A stretch of DNA of 64,000 bases, taken from assembly GCA_002419385.1 (NCBI GenBank), contig DIFZ01000011.1, positions 6,123-70,122 on the forward strand, given 5' to 3'. The stretch is from Geobacter sp. UBA5735 (GTDB lineage Bacteria > Desulfobacterota > Desulfuromonadia > Geobacterales > Geobacteraceae). Within the stretch, counting starts at the first letter, position 1, and each line of letters begins with the position of its first letter. The notes beneath the pieces are model-generated. The model had not been told where the DNA came from and did no database searches. It saw only the letters and a list, made by a program, of their open reading frames with translations. This document shows, one piece after another, positions 34,073 to 43,439 of the stretch. A program made the position numbers and the translations under genes.

Positions 34073-34950
34073 ATACTATCCATGAGATTGTTCTAAACTG
34101 GGGTATTTTCGAGAGAATGCTGGCGTTCGTTCTGCTGGCGCCGCTGGTGGGAGGTTTGTTGGCCGGGATCGATCGGAAGGTGAGCGCGCGCTTCCAGGGG
34201 CGATACGGTCCGCCGGTCTTGCAGCCTTTCTATGATGCCTTCAAACTGTTTCAAAAAGAAAAGATCATCGTCAACAAGTTCCAGGACTTCAATATTGTGC
34301 TGTTCCTGCTGTTCACCATTTTTTCCGGGGCACTTTTCTTTGCCGGCGCCGATCTGCTGCTGACAATCTTCAGTCTCGCTTTGGCCGGCACGTTCTTTGT
34401 GCTGGGAGGCTTCTGTGTCGGCTCTCCCTACAGTCACCTGGGCGCCGAACGCGAGATCATCCAGCAGGTTGCCTACGAGCCGATGATCATTCTGGTGGCG
34501 ATCGGAATGTACCAGGTAACCGGAAGCTTCAAGGTTTCAGTCATCGCACAGTATGAGCTGCCGCTCATCCTCTACCTTCCGGGGGTATTCGCCGGCTTCC
34601 TGTATATACTCACCATCAAGTTCCGGAAATCGCCGTTCGACCTGTCCATGTCCCATCACGCGCACCAGGAGATCGTTCGCGGCCTGACGACGGAATTTTC
34701 GGGTTCGACCCTTGCCCTGATCGAGATTGCTCACTGGTATGAAAACGTGTTGCTGCTGGGTATGGTCTACCTCTTCTTCGGCTTCAACCCCTGGCTGGCC
34801 GTTTTCGTTGCGCTGGCGACCTATCTTTTCGAGATTTTCATCGACATGAATTATGCCCGATTCAAGTGGCAGTTGACCTTTGGCAGTTCCTGGCTTTTCA
34901 CCGCGGTCGCGGGGGTATCGAACATTATCGTACTCAGTCTCATGAGGTGA
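34069..34950 (+). CDS. echB: Ech hydrogenase subunit B (NuoH-like membrane subunit)
   Basis: 293 residues with about eight membrane segments, of the NuoH/HyfC/EchB type. The N-terminal motif D-R-K-V-S-A-R-F-Q-G-R-Y-G-P-P-V-L-Q-P-F-Y-D corresponds to the conserved R-x-G-P loop near the quinone-like site of NuoH, here used in ion translocation coupled to the hydrogenase. Another conserved element is K-F-R-K-S-P-F-D-L-S and E-I-V-R-G-L-T-T-E-F-S-G. It overlaps subunit A by four bases and is 16 bp from subunit C. Confidence 0.92.
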   Translation: MNTIHEIVLNWGIFERMLAFVLLAPLVGGLLAGIDRKVSARFQGRYGPPVLQPFYDAFKLFQKEKIIVNKFQDFNIVLFLLFTIFSGALFFAGADLLLTIFSLALAGTFFVLGGFCVGSPYSHLGAEREIIQQVAYEPMIILVAIGMYQVTGSFKVSVIAQYELPLILYLPGVFAGFLYILTIKFRKSPFDLSMSHHAHQEIVRGLTTEFSGSTLALIEIAHWYENVLLLGMVYLFFGFNPWLAVFVALATYLFEIFIDMNYARFKWQLTFGSSWLFTAVAGVSNIIVLSLMR

Positions 34951-34966
34951 TAGAGGGGGTAAATCT

Positions 34967-35419
34967 ATGGGATGGTTCAAGCGTTCTCCATGGGTGCTGC
35001 ATTACAATGCGACCAGTTGCAACGGCTGCGATATAGAGGTGATTGTCAGTCTGACACCGTTGTACGATCTGGAGCGGTTCGGCATCATCAATACCGGAAA
35101 CCCGAAGCATGCGGACATTCTTGCGGTAACCGGGTCGGTAAACGAGAAAAGCAGGCAGGTTCTGCTGAATCTTTACGAACAGATGCCCAACCCCAAGGTT
35201 GTTGTGGCGGTGGGTCTGTGCGCTACCTCCGGGTGTGTCTTCCAGGACTGCTATAATGTTTTGGGTGGGGTCGACAAGGTGCTGCCGGTCGACGTCTACG
35301 TCCCGGGCTGTGCGGCCCGTCCGGAATCGATTATCGACGGTATTCTCAAGGCGTGCGAGATACTGGAGGAAAAATATTCACAGCGGAAAAAAACAGGATA
35401 TCCGGCGGCGAAAGAATAA
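34967..35419 (+). CDS. echC: Ech hydrogenase subunit C (small subunit, NuoB-like)
   Basis: 150 residues, the hydrogenase small subunit of the NuoB/EchC type. Ligands for one [4Fe-4S] cluster are visible: C18-N-G-C21 near the start, C85 (G-L-C-A-T-S-G-C) and C115 in the V-P-G-C-A-A-R-P-E motif. It carries electrons from the ferredoxin-like subunit to the Ni-Fe site. Ribosome-binding site GAGGGGG. A 90-bp gap without a gene separates it from subunit D. Confidence 0.92.
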   Translation: MGWFKRSPWVLHYNATSCNGCDIEVIVSLTPLYDLERFGIINTGNPKHADILAVTGSVNEKSRQVLLNLYEQMPNPKVVVAVGLCATSGCVFQDCYNVLGGVDKVLPVDVYVPGCAARPESIIDGILKACEILEEKYSQRKKTGYPAAKE

Positions 35420-35509
35420 CACAATCAGCCCGGACACAGCGCCGGAATGTCCGCGACCGGCGGGCCGCAAGAGCGACTGGTGTCCGGTAGAGCGTAAAGG
35501 AACGCACCT

Positions 35510-35941
35510 ATGAGTGAACCCCAGCATATAACCCTGATCGACAAGGACCAACTGGTTGGTATCTCGGCCGAACTGTTCGCTGAAGGCTATCGGTTCGTAC
35601 AGGTCGGCTGTGCAACGCTCGAGAATTCCTACGAACTTACCTATTGTTATGACAAGGCCTATCACTTGCGAAATTTCCGGATAACCTTGTTGCCTGACGA
35701 AGAAATCCCCAGCATCAGCGTTATCTATCCAAATGCCTTTCTCTACGAAAATGAACTCCATGATCTTTTTGGCCTGAATGTCAGGAACATCTCTATCGAT
35801 TACAACGGCACGCTGTATCGGACTGCGATAAAGACGCCGTTCAGTATCGAAAATGTCAAACAACCGGTACCGCCACAGCCGAAGCCGGAGGTAGTAAAGG
35901 AACATCCGGAGAGCGTCAAGGAAAAGACTGAAGAGCTCTAA
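35510..35941 (+). CDS. echD: Ech hydrogenase subunit D (NuoC-like)
   Basis: 143 residues. The family signature of the 30-kDa NuoC type is present: S-V-I-Y-P-N-A-F-L-Y-E-N-E-L-H-D-L-F-G-L. The C-terminal 30 residues are Pro, Lys and Glu rich. It supports the large subunit in the peripheral arm of the hydrogenase. The ribosome-binding site AAAGGA precedes the ATG. Confidence 0.88.
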   Translation: MSEPQHITLIDKDQLVGISAELFAEGYRFVQVGCATLENSYELTYCYDKAYHLRNFRITLLPDEEIPSISVIYPNAFLYENELHDLFGLNVRNISIDYNGTLYRTAIKTPFSIENVKQPVPPQPKPEVVKEHPESVKEKTEEL

Positions 35942-35969
35942 CCGTCAACTGTTCAAGGAGCTAAAAACC

Positions 35970-37049
35970 ATGGCCCAAAAGAATACCATCCCCTTCGGAC
36001 CGCAGCACCCGGTGCTTCCCGAGCCGATCCACTTTGACCTGGTGACGGAAGACGAAAGAGTTGTCGACGCCATACCGTCCATAAGCTATGTCCATCGCGG
36101 GCTGGAATCCCTGGTTGAGAAGAGGGATTTCATAGACTTCGTCCATGTTGCCGATCGGATCTGCGGGCTGTGCAGCTTCATGCACAGCATGGGCTACTGT
36201 CAGGCCGTCGAAGAGATCATGGGCGTCGAGGTGCCCTTGCGGGCCCAGTTTCTCAGAACGATCTGGGCGGAGTTGTCCAGGATACACAGCCATATCTTCT
36301 GGCTGGGAGTCGCCGCCGACGCCTTCGGTTTTGAGAGCCTCTTCATGCAGGCTTTACGGCTTCGCGAACCGGTGCTCGACATCTTCGAGGAAACCACCGG
36401 CGGAAGAGTCATCCTGGGTGCCAGCAAAGTCGGCGGCGTCAGGAGGGATATCGATGCCGACAGCCTGTCGGGAATTTCAAAACGGCTGGCTCATCTGCGG
36501 CCGCAACTGGAGGAATTGAGCAATGTCTTCATCAATGATTACTCGGTGAAACACCGATTGTCAGGGGTCGGGTACCTATCGAAAGAGGATGCCTATACGC
36601 TTGGCTGCGTCGGTCCCATGGCCCGGGCGAGCGGATTGGACATGGACATGCGGGCAATCGGCTATTCAGCATACAAGTATCTCGATGTGCAGCCGATGAT
36701 TGAAACCGACGGTGACTGCTATGCACGCTGCCTGGTGCGGATTCGCGAAAATTTCCACTCCATTGATCTGATCCGCGAGGCAATCGGAAAAATTCCCGAA
36801 GGGCCGATTGAAGTCAAGGTGAAGGGTGCCCCGAACGGCGAGTATATGTCCCGGATCGAACAGCCCAGGGGCGAGGTCATTCATTATGCAAAGGGCAACG
36901 GTTCACGGTTTCTCCAACGCTTCAGGGTACGGGTGCCGACCTTCAGCAATATTCCGGCAATGATCAAGATCCTGAAAGGATCCGAGATCGCTGATGTGCC
37001 GAACATCATACTCACCCTGGATCCTTGCATCAGTTGCACGGAAAGATAG
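35970..37049 (+). CDS. echE: Ech hydrogenase subunit E (Ni-Fe large subunit, NuoD-like)
   Basis: 359 residues, the group 4 [NiFe]-hydrogenase large subunit. The Ni ligands are C65-G-L-C68 in R-I-C-G-L-C-S-F-M-H and C353-I-S-C356 in D-P-C-I-S-C. The chain ends three residues after the last Cys, so there is no C-terminal extension and no maturation protease is needed. Other conserved parts are P-F-G-P-Q-H-P-V-L-P-E-P and E-L-S-R-I-H-S-H-I-F-W-L-G. The presence of all four Ni-binding cysteines separates it from NuoD of complex I and from 'hydrogenase-related' complexes that have lost them. Confidence 0.95.
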   Translation: MAQKNTIPFGPQHPVLPEPIHFDLVTEDERVVDAIPSISYVHRGLESLVEKRDFIDFVHVADRICGLCSFMHSMGYCQAVEEIMGVEVPLRAQFLRTIWAELSRIHSHIFWLGVAADAFGFESLFMQALRLREPVLDIFEETTGGRVILGASKVGGVRRDIDADSLSGISKRLAHLRPQLEELSNVFINDYSVKHRLSGVGYLSKEDAYTLGCVGPMARASGLDMDMRAIGYSAYKYLDVQPMIETDGDCYARCLVRIRENFHSIDLIREAIGKIPEGPIEVKVKGAPNGEYMSRIEQPRGEVIHYAKGNGSRFLQRFRVRVPTFSNIPAMIKILKGSEIADVPNIILTLDPCISCTER

Positions 37050-37062
37050 GAGGCCTCAACAC

Positions 37063-37440
37063 ATGAGAATATTCGTGATGGCAAAAACGGTACTGAGGAA
37101 TCTGTTCCAGGGACCCGCAACACTCATGTACCCCAAGAGGAAGCGGGTATATACTGCGATTACCCGCGGCAGGATAGAGAACGAGATCGAGAAGTGCATA
37201 TTCTGCGGCCTCTGCGCCAAGAGGTGCCCAACCTATGCACTGACGGTCAGCAAGGAAAACAAGGAATGGGTTGTCGACCGGCTCAAATGCTGTATCTGCA
37301 ACCTTTGTGTTGAAGTCTGTCCGGTGAAGTGCCTCTCGACGCACAACCATTATTTTTCGCCGGTGACGGAAAGACTGACGGCGCTCTGCAAAAAGCGCCT
37401 TGAGGCTCCAACTGCCGTAGTTGTCGATCCGCAGCAATAG
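37063..37440 (+). CDS. echF: Ech hydrogenase subunit F (2x[4Fe-4S] polyferredoxin)
   Basis: 125 residues. Two [4Fe-4S] motifs: C-I-F-C-G-L-C-A-K-R-C-P and C-C-I-C-N-L-C-V-E-V-C-P-V, each C-x2-C-x2-C-x3-C followed by Pro. It is the entry point for electrons from reduced ferredoxin into the hydrogenase. Start at 37063 after AGGAGG. The last gene of the ech unit; the aldehyde oxidoreductase gene begins 48 bp later in the same direction, so reduced ferredoxin made by that enzyme would be used here. Confidence 0.92.
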   Translation: MRIFVMAKTVLRNLFQGPATLMYPKRKRVYTAITRGRIENEIEKCIFCGLCAKRCPTYALTVSKENKEWVVDRLKCCICNLCVEVCPVKCLSTHNHYFSPVTERLTALCKKRLEAPTAVVVDPQQ

Positions 37441-37488
37441 AATCGGATCGTGACGTCGACTTCCCCATGAAATGTGCAGAGGTACTGT

Positions 37489-39366
37489 ATGACTATGTAT
37501 CAGCGGGTTCTCCTGGTAGATCCGTCTACCGGTTTTTACAAGACAAGAAAGTACGGCTTTGACCGCTATTTCGGGCCGGTGGATCTCGGTGTCCACCTGA
37601 CTACCGAGTACCGGAGCCTCAATTTCGGCGTCGGCATATTTGCCGGCTCGATCCTGCCGGGTTCGAACCGGCTGATAGTGACCGGTTTTTCCCCCTGCTG
37701 GCAGGGCTATTACATCAGCTCCATGGGGGGCGCGGGCTTGGTGTTCGACAACCTGGGGATCAACATGCTCAGCCTGGTGGGCAAGGCCCCCGTGCCTTCG
37801 GTCCTCTACCTGAACCGTGACCATGGCGAGGAGATCGAAGTAGAGGTTGTTCCCCTGGATGTGGAGACTGTCTGGAAAGCGGGGCGAACCGGCGCATACG
37901 CCCTAACCGACAAGGTCTACGAAATGTTCGGCACCCGCTATCAGAACGATCCGCGCATCCTGGTCACCGGACCCGCGGCCATGCGTACCGACATGGGCGG
38001 AATCATGTCGGTCCCGATCAACAAGGGCAAGATCAGTTTCGTGGATACCTGGGCCGGTCGCGGCGGCTTCGGCAGCGCCATGGTCCGGGACCACGGCATC
38101 GTGGCGATTATTTATGGCGGCACCATGGTTGACGAGGACTTCCGGGACAGCAAGGTGGCCGATGAATGGTTCCGGAACAAGTATAACCTCCGCCTGGCGC
38201 AGAAGGACCTGGAGACCACCGGCAAGTACCGCTACGACGAAAAGGTCGGAACCGGCGGGACCTTCGGTGTCAACTACGCCACCGTGGGGGCGAAGGTTCT
38301 GGCTTTCAACTACCGGACCATCTTCTGGACCGAGGAAGAGCGCAAAAATCTGCATCAGAACTTCATCGTCGACCACTATCTCCGGCAGTTCAACGAAGAG
38401 ACCATTGCTGCCAGGCAGCAGGCCACCTGCGGTGAACCGTGCGTGGCCGTCTGCAAGAAGATGAACGGTATCTACAAGAAGGACTATGAGCCGTATCAGA
38501 CCATGGGCCCCCTCTGCGGTATTTTCGACCAGCGGGCCGCCGAAAAACTCAACCACCACTGCGATGCCATGGGCTTTGACGCCATCTCCGCGGGTGGAGT
38601 GCTGGCCTGGCTGATGGATCTCCTGGACGAAAAACTGTTACAGCGGGAGGAAGTGGGGGTAACCAGAGTACCACGCTGGGATATCTCGGATTTTGCTATC
38701 GTCAATGACTCGATGCACAACGCAGAGCTCGGCTGCGAGCTCATCGACGCCATCCTGGAGAGGCGCGGCATCCTCGATTTCCGGGAAGGGGTGCGCAAAT
38801 GGAGCCGTTTCCATTCCCATGCCAAGGGGGCGGCGCTTCATGACCGGATGGTCTATATCGCTTTCAGCAGACGGGGGTGGATGGTCCCCAACCAGTACTG
38901 GGTTCCTGGCGTGTTGGCTCCAATGGCGATCATGGGGAAGTACTACATGATTTACAGCCACGATTTCATTCCCCCCCGGACCTTGGGCAGGATGTGTGCT
39001 GACCGCATGAAAAAGGAGCTTATCCTTGACAACCTGGGCGTCTGCCGCTTCCACCGGGGCTGGGCGGAAGAAATGCTCCCCGACGTGATGGGTTCCCTGT
39101 ATGACTGCAAGGAGCGGTTCCTGCGCGCGATTGAGGTCCTTGCCAGTCGCCTCAACAGCCGGAACAGCCCGATTTTTCTGGAATCAGAGCGTGACATCGA
39201 CTATCTATATACTTTCCTGAAGAGGAAGAAAGAGATCGATACTGTCAGTCACCCGGATCTTTCACTCTGGCTCGACAAGTTCGACCGGGATCGGCTCGAG
39301 GCCGCACGGGATTTCTGGTACGAGACCCTCAAGGGAATTGACGAAAGCCTGCGGGAATTTTTTTGA
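37489..39366 (+). CDS. GAPOR-like tungsten oxidoreductase (aldehyde:ferredoxin oxidoreductase family)
   Basis: 625 residues, tungstopterin family. The [4Fe-4S] ligands appear as C314-G-E-P-C318-V-A-V-C322 (C-x3-C-x3-C) with the fourth Cys at 519 in D-N-L-G-V-C-R-F-H. As far as I remember, archaeal glyceraldehyde-3-phosphate:ferredoxin oxidoreductase has this very C-G-E-P-C spacing, and also F-A-G-S-x-L-P-G-S, S-T/S-M-G-G-A-G, T-G-G-T-F-G-x-N-Y and D-A-M-G-F-D-A-I. Ordinary aldehyde oxidoreductases use C-x2-C-x3-C. The likely reaction is oxidation of glyceraldehyde-3-phosphate to 3-phosphoglycerate with reduction of ferredoxin, bypassing GAPDH and PGK. Position between ech and glycolytic genes supports this. 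Start at MTMYQR chosen because an AGAGG lies upstream. Confidence 0.85.
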   Translation: MTMYQRVLLVDPSTGFYKTRKYGFDRYFGPVDLGVHLTTEYRSLNFGVGIFAGSILPGSNRLIVTGFSPCWQGYYISSMGGAGLVFDNLGINMLSLVGKAPVPSVLYLNRDHGEEIEVEVVPLDVETVWKAGRTGAYALTDKVYEMFGTRYQNDPRILVTGPAAMRTDMGGIMSVPINKGKISFVDTWAGRGGFGSAMVRDHGIVAIIYGGTMVDEDFRDSKVADEWFRNKYNLRLAQKDLETTGKYRYDEKVGTGGTFGVNYATVGAKVLAFNYRTIFWTEEERKNLHQNFIVDHYLRQFNEETIAARQQATCGEPCVAVCKKMNGIYKKDYEPYQTMGPLCGIFDQRAAEKLNHHCDAMGFDAISAGGVLAWLMDLLDEKLLQREEVGVTRVPRWDISDFAIVNDSMHNAELGCELIDAILERRGILDFREGVRKWSRFHSHAKGAALHDRMVYIAFSRRGWMVPNQYWVPGVLAPMAIMGKYYMIYSHDFIPPRTLGRMCADRMKKELILDNLGVCRFHRGWAEEMLPDVMGSLYDCKERFLRAIEVLASRLNSRNSPIFLESERDIDYLYTFLKRKKEIDTVSHPDLSLWLDKFDRDRLEAARDFWYETLKGIDESLREFF

Positions 39367-39430
39367 AACAGGCCGGAATCTTGAAGCTCTTTCCCGCGTG
39401 AGATTTCCTGAAAACCACTGTGGAGGTTGC

Positions 39431-40861
39431 ATGACTTTGCCAAAGAATAAAACCAAGATCGTCTGTACCATTGGGCCTGCCTCCGATTCACCCGAAGTGA
39501 TGGAGAGAATGCTGTTGGCGGGTATGAACGTGGCCAGGCTTAATTTTTCCCATGGCGATTTTTCCAGCCACGAACGGGTGATACGAAACCTGCGGGCCGC
39601 GGCACGCGCGACCGGACGCCGGCTGGCCATCATGGCTGACCTCCCCGGCCCGAAGATGCGCATCGGACAACTGGAAAATGAACCCATTGAACTGAGACCC
39701 GGAGACCGCTTTACCCTTACCTCCGAAGATATAATGGGTACTGCCGATCGCGTTTCGGTCAGTTTTGCCAAGCTTGCCAAGGTGGTAAAACCCGGAGAGA
39801 CCCTGTACCTCAACGATGGCCTGATCCAGTTGGAGGTTGAGTATGTCACGGGTAACGATGTTCACTGCCGTGTGATAGCAGGCGGCGAGTTACGATCCCG
39901 GAAGGGGCTCAACCTGCCCGGCATCGACCTCGGCATCAGCGCTTTTACCGACCATGACCGCAACTGTATGAAATTTGCCCTGCAAAATGGGGTTGATGCG
40001 GTCAGTCAGTCTTTCGTTAACCGGGCGGATGACATCAGGGCGGTGCGTGAGGCCGCGGCCGAGCTCGGCTATCAGCCGTTCGTCATCGCAAAGATTGAAC
40101 GTTCCAACGCCCTTGATCACCTGGAAGAGATCATCGACGAAGCCGACGGGATAATGATCGCCCGCGGAGACCTGGGGGTCGAGGTTCCGATCGAGCAGAT
40201 ACCGGTCGTACAGAAACGTCTGATGCGTCTGGCCAACATGCGCGCCAAACCAGTGATTACGGCGACGCAGATGCTGGAATCCATGACCCAGAACCGCCGA
40301 CCCACGAGGGCAGAAGCCACGGACGTGGCAAATGCCATTCTTGACGGAACCGACTGCGTCATGCTTTCCGGCGAGTCGGCGATGGGTGCCTATCCGGTCG
40401 AGTCCGTGGAAATGCTGGCTAAGATAGCCGTCGCAATCGAGCTCCAGCGTCCGCTCATCGCGGTGAAGGATCTGTTCCAGGGGGTCGACCTGAAGGGGAA
40501 GGTCCACCCGGCCCACCTTATCGCCCTTGGCGTTGAGACCTGCTTTGAATATGTGACCCCGGCCGCGGTATTTGTGCCGACGCGAAGCGGGACCACCGCA
40601 AGGAGGATAGCATCGTTCAGGCTCCCGGTACCGGTCGTTGCGCTAAGCTCCCATGAAGCAACCTGCCAGCGGCTCCAGTTCTCTTCCGGTGTCTACCCGC
40701 TGCTCGAGGCCGATCATCCCGAGGACTGGTTCGCCTATGTGAAAAAGTGGGTATCGGATCATGACCAGCCGGGGGATCTGGTGATCCTCGCCGAAGGTCC
40801 CTCGACGAAACATCCCGAGGCGAACCACCGCATGGAGGTGATAGACCTCTGCCGCTCTTGA
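39431..40861 (+). CDS. pyk: Pyruvate kinase
   Basis: 476 residues from the ATG at 39431 (GTGGAGG upstream). Family motifs in order: T-K-I-V-C-T-I-G-P-A-S, M-N-V-A-R-L-N-F-S-H-G (substrate Arg), L-P-G-P-K-M-R, the active-site I-A-K-I-E-R region, I-M-I-A-R-G-D-L-G-V-E and P-V-I-T-A-T-Q-M-L-E-S-M and A-V-M-L-S-G-E-S form. It makes pyruvate and ATP from phosphoenolpyruvate. It follows the GAPOR-like gene by 64 bp and precedes glycogen phosphorylase by 85 bp. Confidence 0.97.
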   Translation: MTLPKNKTKIVCTIGPASDSPEVMERMLLAGMNVARLNFSHGDFSSHERVIRNLRAAARATGRRLAIMADLPGPKMRIGQLENEPIELRPGDRFTLTSEDIMGTADRVSVSFAKLAKVVKPGETLYLNDGLIQLEVEYVTGNDVHCRVIAGGELRSRKGLNLPGIDLGISAFTDHDRNCMKFALQNGVDAVSQSFVNRADDIRAVREAAAELGYQPFVIAKIERSNALDHLEEIIDEADGIMIARGDLGVEVPIEQIPVVQKRLMRLANMRAKPVITATQMLESMTQNRRPTRAEATDVANAILDGTDCVMLSGESAMGAYPVESVEMLAKIAVAIELQRPLIAVKDLFQGVDLKGKVHPAHLIALGVETCFEYVTPAAVFVPTRSGTTARRIASFRLPVPVVALSSHEATCQRLQFSSGVYPLLEADHPEDWFAYVKKWVSDHDQPGDLVILAEGPSTKHPEANHRMEVIDLCRS

Positions 40862-40946
40862 AACAGGGTGTTGCCACAAGCCTAAGCAGCCATACTTGTA
40901 CGGATTTTCCTGAGAAAACCGACGATACATGCCGAGGTGCCAGATC

Positions 40947-43439
40947 ATGAAAAAAAAGGGGAAAGGACGTAACGGAGACACCTGCCTTGAGATCCGCACC
41001 GGATTGACTCCGGAGACTCTTGCGCAGGCTTTTCTCGATAACCTCTTCTATACCCAGGGGCGGACGGCGGATCTCGCTACGCGAAACGATCTGTATATGG
41101 CGCTTGCCTATACTGTCCGGGACAGGATGCTGGCCCGCTGGCTTTCCGGTATTCACCAGTACCGGAAAGCCGGCGGGAAAGACGATCTCAGGGCTGTCTG
41201 CTACCTCTCGGCCGAGTTCCTTCCCGGACCACACCTGGGCAACAACCTGATAAACCTCGGTATCTACCAAGAAGCGCGGCAGGCGATGGAAATGCTTGGG
41301 CTCAAGCTGGAGGACCTCATCGAGCAGGAAGAGGAACCGGGGCTCGGCAACGGGGGACTCGGGAGACTGGCCTCATGTTTCATGGATTCCCTGGCAACGC
41401 TGAAGGTTCCTGCGTTGGGCTACGGGATACGCTATGATTTCGGCATCTTTGACCAGGTAATGCGTGACGGTTGGCAGGTGGAGATTACTGATAAATGGCT
41501 GAAATTGGGCAACCCGTGGGAAATTCAACGCCCTGAGTTGAGCCGGGAGGTTCAACTCGGCGGACGCACGGAACAGTACTGCGATGAGCAGGGACAGTAT
41601 CGGGTGCGCTGGCTTCCCGCCATGGTGGTCAAGGGGATTCCCTTCGACACGCCGATCCCGGGGTACCGGGGCAGTACCTGCAACAATCTTCGACTGTGGA
41701 AAGCGGAAGCGGTGGAGTCTTTCGATTTCCAGGATTTCAACCTCGGGAATTACTATGCCGCGGTTGAAGAAAAAATGAAGTCGGAGACAATTACAAAGGT
41801 GCTGTACCCGAATGACGAACCGGAGAGGGGCAAGAAGCTCCGCCTGGTCCAGGAGTATTTTCTCGTTTCCTGTTCGCTTCAGGACATGATGCGCATCAGC
41901 GGGATATACGGCGAACCGGTCGAGAATATCGACAGGCATTTCGCGGCCCAGTTGAATGATACCCATCCCTCGATTGCCGTGGCCGAACTGATGAGAATCC
42001 TGGTGGACGAGCAGGGCGTCGAGTGGGAGAAGGCCTGGGGCATAACGCAAAATACCTTCGGTTACACCAATCACACCCTTCTTCCGGAAGCACTGGAGAA
42101 ATGGCCTCTGGAGATGTTCGGACAGATTCTCCCCAGGCATCTGGAAATCATTTACGAGATCAACCGCCGTTTCCTCAATCAGGTGCGGCAAGCATTTCCC
42201 GGTGACGAACAGCGGATCGCGCGCCTGTCGCTGATCGACGAATCAGGTTGCAGATATGTGCGGATGGCCCATCTGGCCTGTCTGGGAAGCCATGCGGTCA
42301 ACGGCGTCGCGGAGCTGCACTCGGAACTCGTCAAGAGCGATATTCTGCGGGATTTCTACGAGCTGTTTCCGGAAAAATTCCATAATGTGACAAATGGTGT
42401 TACCCCGCGTCGCTGGGTGGCGCTCTCCAACCCGCGGCTTGCCGCTCTGATTTCCGGGGCGATCGGCGACGGCTGGATAATGAATCTGGAAGAACTGCGG
42501 AAGCTTGAAGACTGTGCCGACGACCGCCGGTTCCGGAAGAAATGGCAGCGGATCAAACGCGAGAACAAGAACGACCTCGCGACACTCATCGCTCGTCGCA
42601 CCGGCGTAACGGTCAACCCCGATTCGCTCTTCGATATCCAGGTGAAACGCCTGCACGAGTACAAGCGACAGCACCTCAACGTCCTCCATATCATAACTCT
42701 TTATCTGCGGCTGAAACGGAGCCCTGCTTCCGACTGCGTCCCGCGGACATTCATCTTCGGAGGAAAGGCCGCGCCCGGGTACCTGATGGCCAAGCTGATC
42801 ATCAAGCTGATCAATTCGGTGGCCGATGTGGTGAATAACGATCCCGACGTCCGAGACCGTCTGAAGGTTGTCTTTCTGCCGGACTTTAACGTGAAGAACG
42901 GCCAGCATGTCTATCCGGCAGCAGACCTTTCCGAACAAATCTCCCTTGCGGGCAAGGAGGCGTCGGGGACGGGCAACATGAAATTCTCCATGAACGGAGC
43001 GCTGACCATAGGGACTCTTGACGGCGCCAACATTGAAATACGTGATGAGGTCGGCCCGGACAATTTTTTCCTTTTCGGCCTGAAAGCGGACGAGGTTCGG
43101 GAACTCAAGGCAAGCGGGTACTCCCCGGGAGAATTCTATGCGTCCAACCCGGACCTGAAAGAAACAATCGATCTTATCGCATCGGGGCATTTCTCCGGAG
43201 GCGACAGGCACCTTTTCGCCCCTCTGGTCGACGCTCTGATGCAGCGGGATGAGTATCTGCTTTTTGCGGACTACCAATCCTACATCGACTGCCAGGATCG
43301 GGTGTCGGCGGCCTTTCTCGATGAAAGCGACTGGACGAGGATGTCGATCCTCAATGTGGCGCGGATGGGGAAATTTTCCTCGGACCGCTCCATTCGGGAA
43401 TACTGCGAGAAGATATGGAAGATACAACCGCTGAAATGA
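40947..43439 (+). CDS. glgP: Glycogen/alpha-glucan phosphorylase
   Basis: 830 residues from the ATG at 40947, preceded by GAGG. A GT35 phosphorylase: the N-terminal part has Y-L-S-A-E-F-L-P-G-P-H-L-G-N-N-L, E-E-P-G-L-G-N-G-G-L-G-R-L-A and L-N-D-T-H-P-S. The pyridoxal phosphate Lys is K679 in E-A-S-G-T-G-N-M-K-F-S-M-N-G-A. It releases glucose-1-phosphate from stored glucan. It overlaps the debranching enzyme gene by 25 bases, so the two are translated together. Confidence 0.95.
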   Translation: MKKKGKGRNGDTCLEIRTGLTPETLAQAFLDNLFYTQGRTADLATRNDLYMALAYTVRDRMLARWLSGIHQYRKAGGKDDLRAVCYLSAEFLPGPHLGNNLINLGIYQEARQAMEMLGLKLEDLIEQEEEPGLGNGGLGRLASCFMDSLATLKVPALGYGIRYDFGIFDQVMRDGWQVEITDKWLKLGNPWEIQRPELSREVQLGGRTEQYCDEQGQYRVRWLPAMVVKGIPFDTPIPGYRGSTCNNLRLWKAEAVESFDFQDFNLGNYYAAVEEKMKSETITKVLYPNDEPERGKKLRLVQEYFLVSCSLQDMMRISGIYGEPVENIDRHFAAQLNDTHPSIAVAELMRILVDEQGVEWEKAWGITQNTFGYTNHTLLPEALEKWPLEMFGQILPRHLEIIYEINRRFLNQVRQAFPGDEQRIARLSLIDESGCRYVRMAHLACLGSHAVNGVAELHSELVKSDILRDFYELFPEKFHNVTNGVTPRRWVALSNPRLAALISGAIGDGWIMNLEELRKLEDCADDRRFRKKWQRIKRENKNDLATLIARRTGVTVNPDSLFDIQVKRLHEYKRQHLNVLHIITLYLRLKRSPASDCVPRTFIFGGKAAPGYLMAKLIIKLINSVADVVNNDPDVRDRLKVVFLPDFNVKNGQHVYPAADLSEQISLAGKEASGTGNMKFSMNGALTIGTLDGANIEIRDEVGPDNFFLFGLKADEVRELKASGYSPGEFYASNPDLKETIDLIASGHFSGGDRHLFAPLVDALMQRDEYLLFADYQSYIDCQDRVSAAFLDESDWTRMSILNVARMGKFSSDRSIREYCEKIWKIQPLK

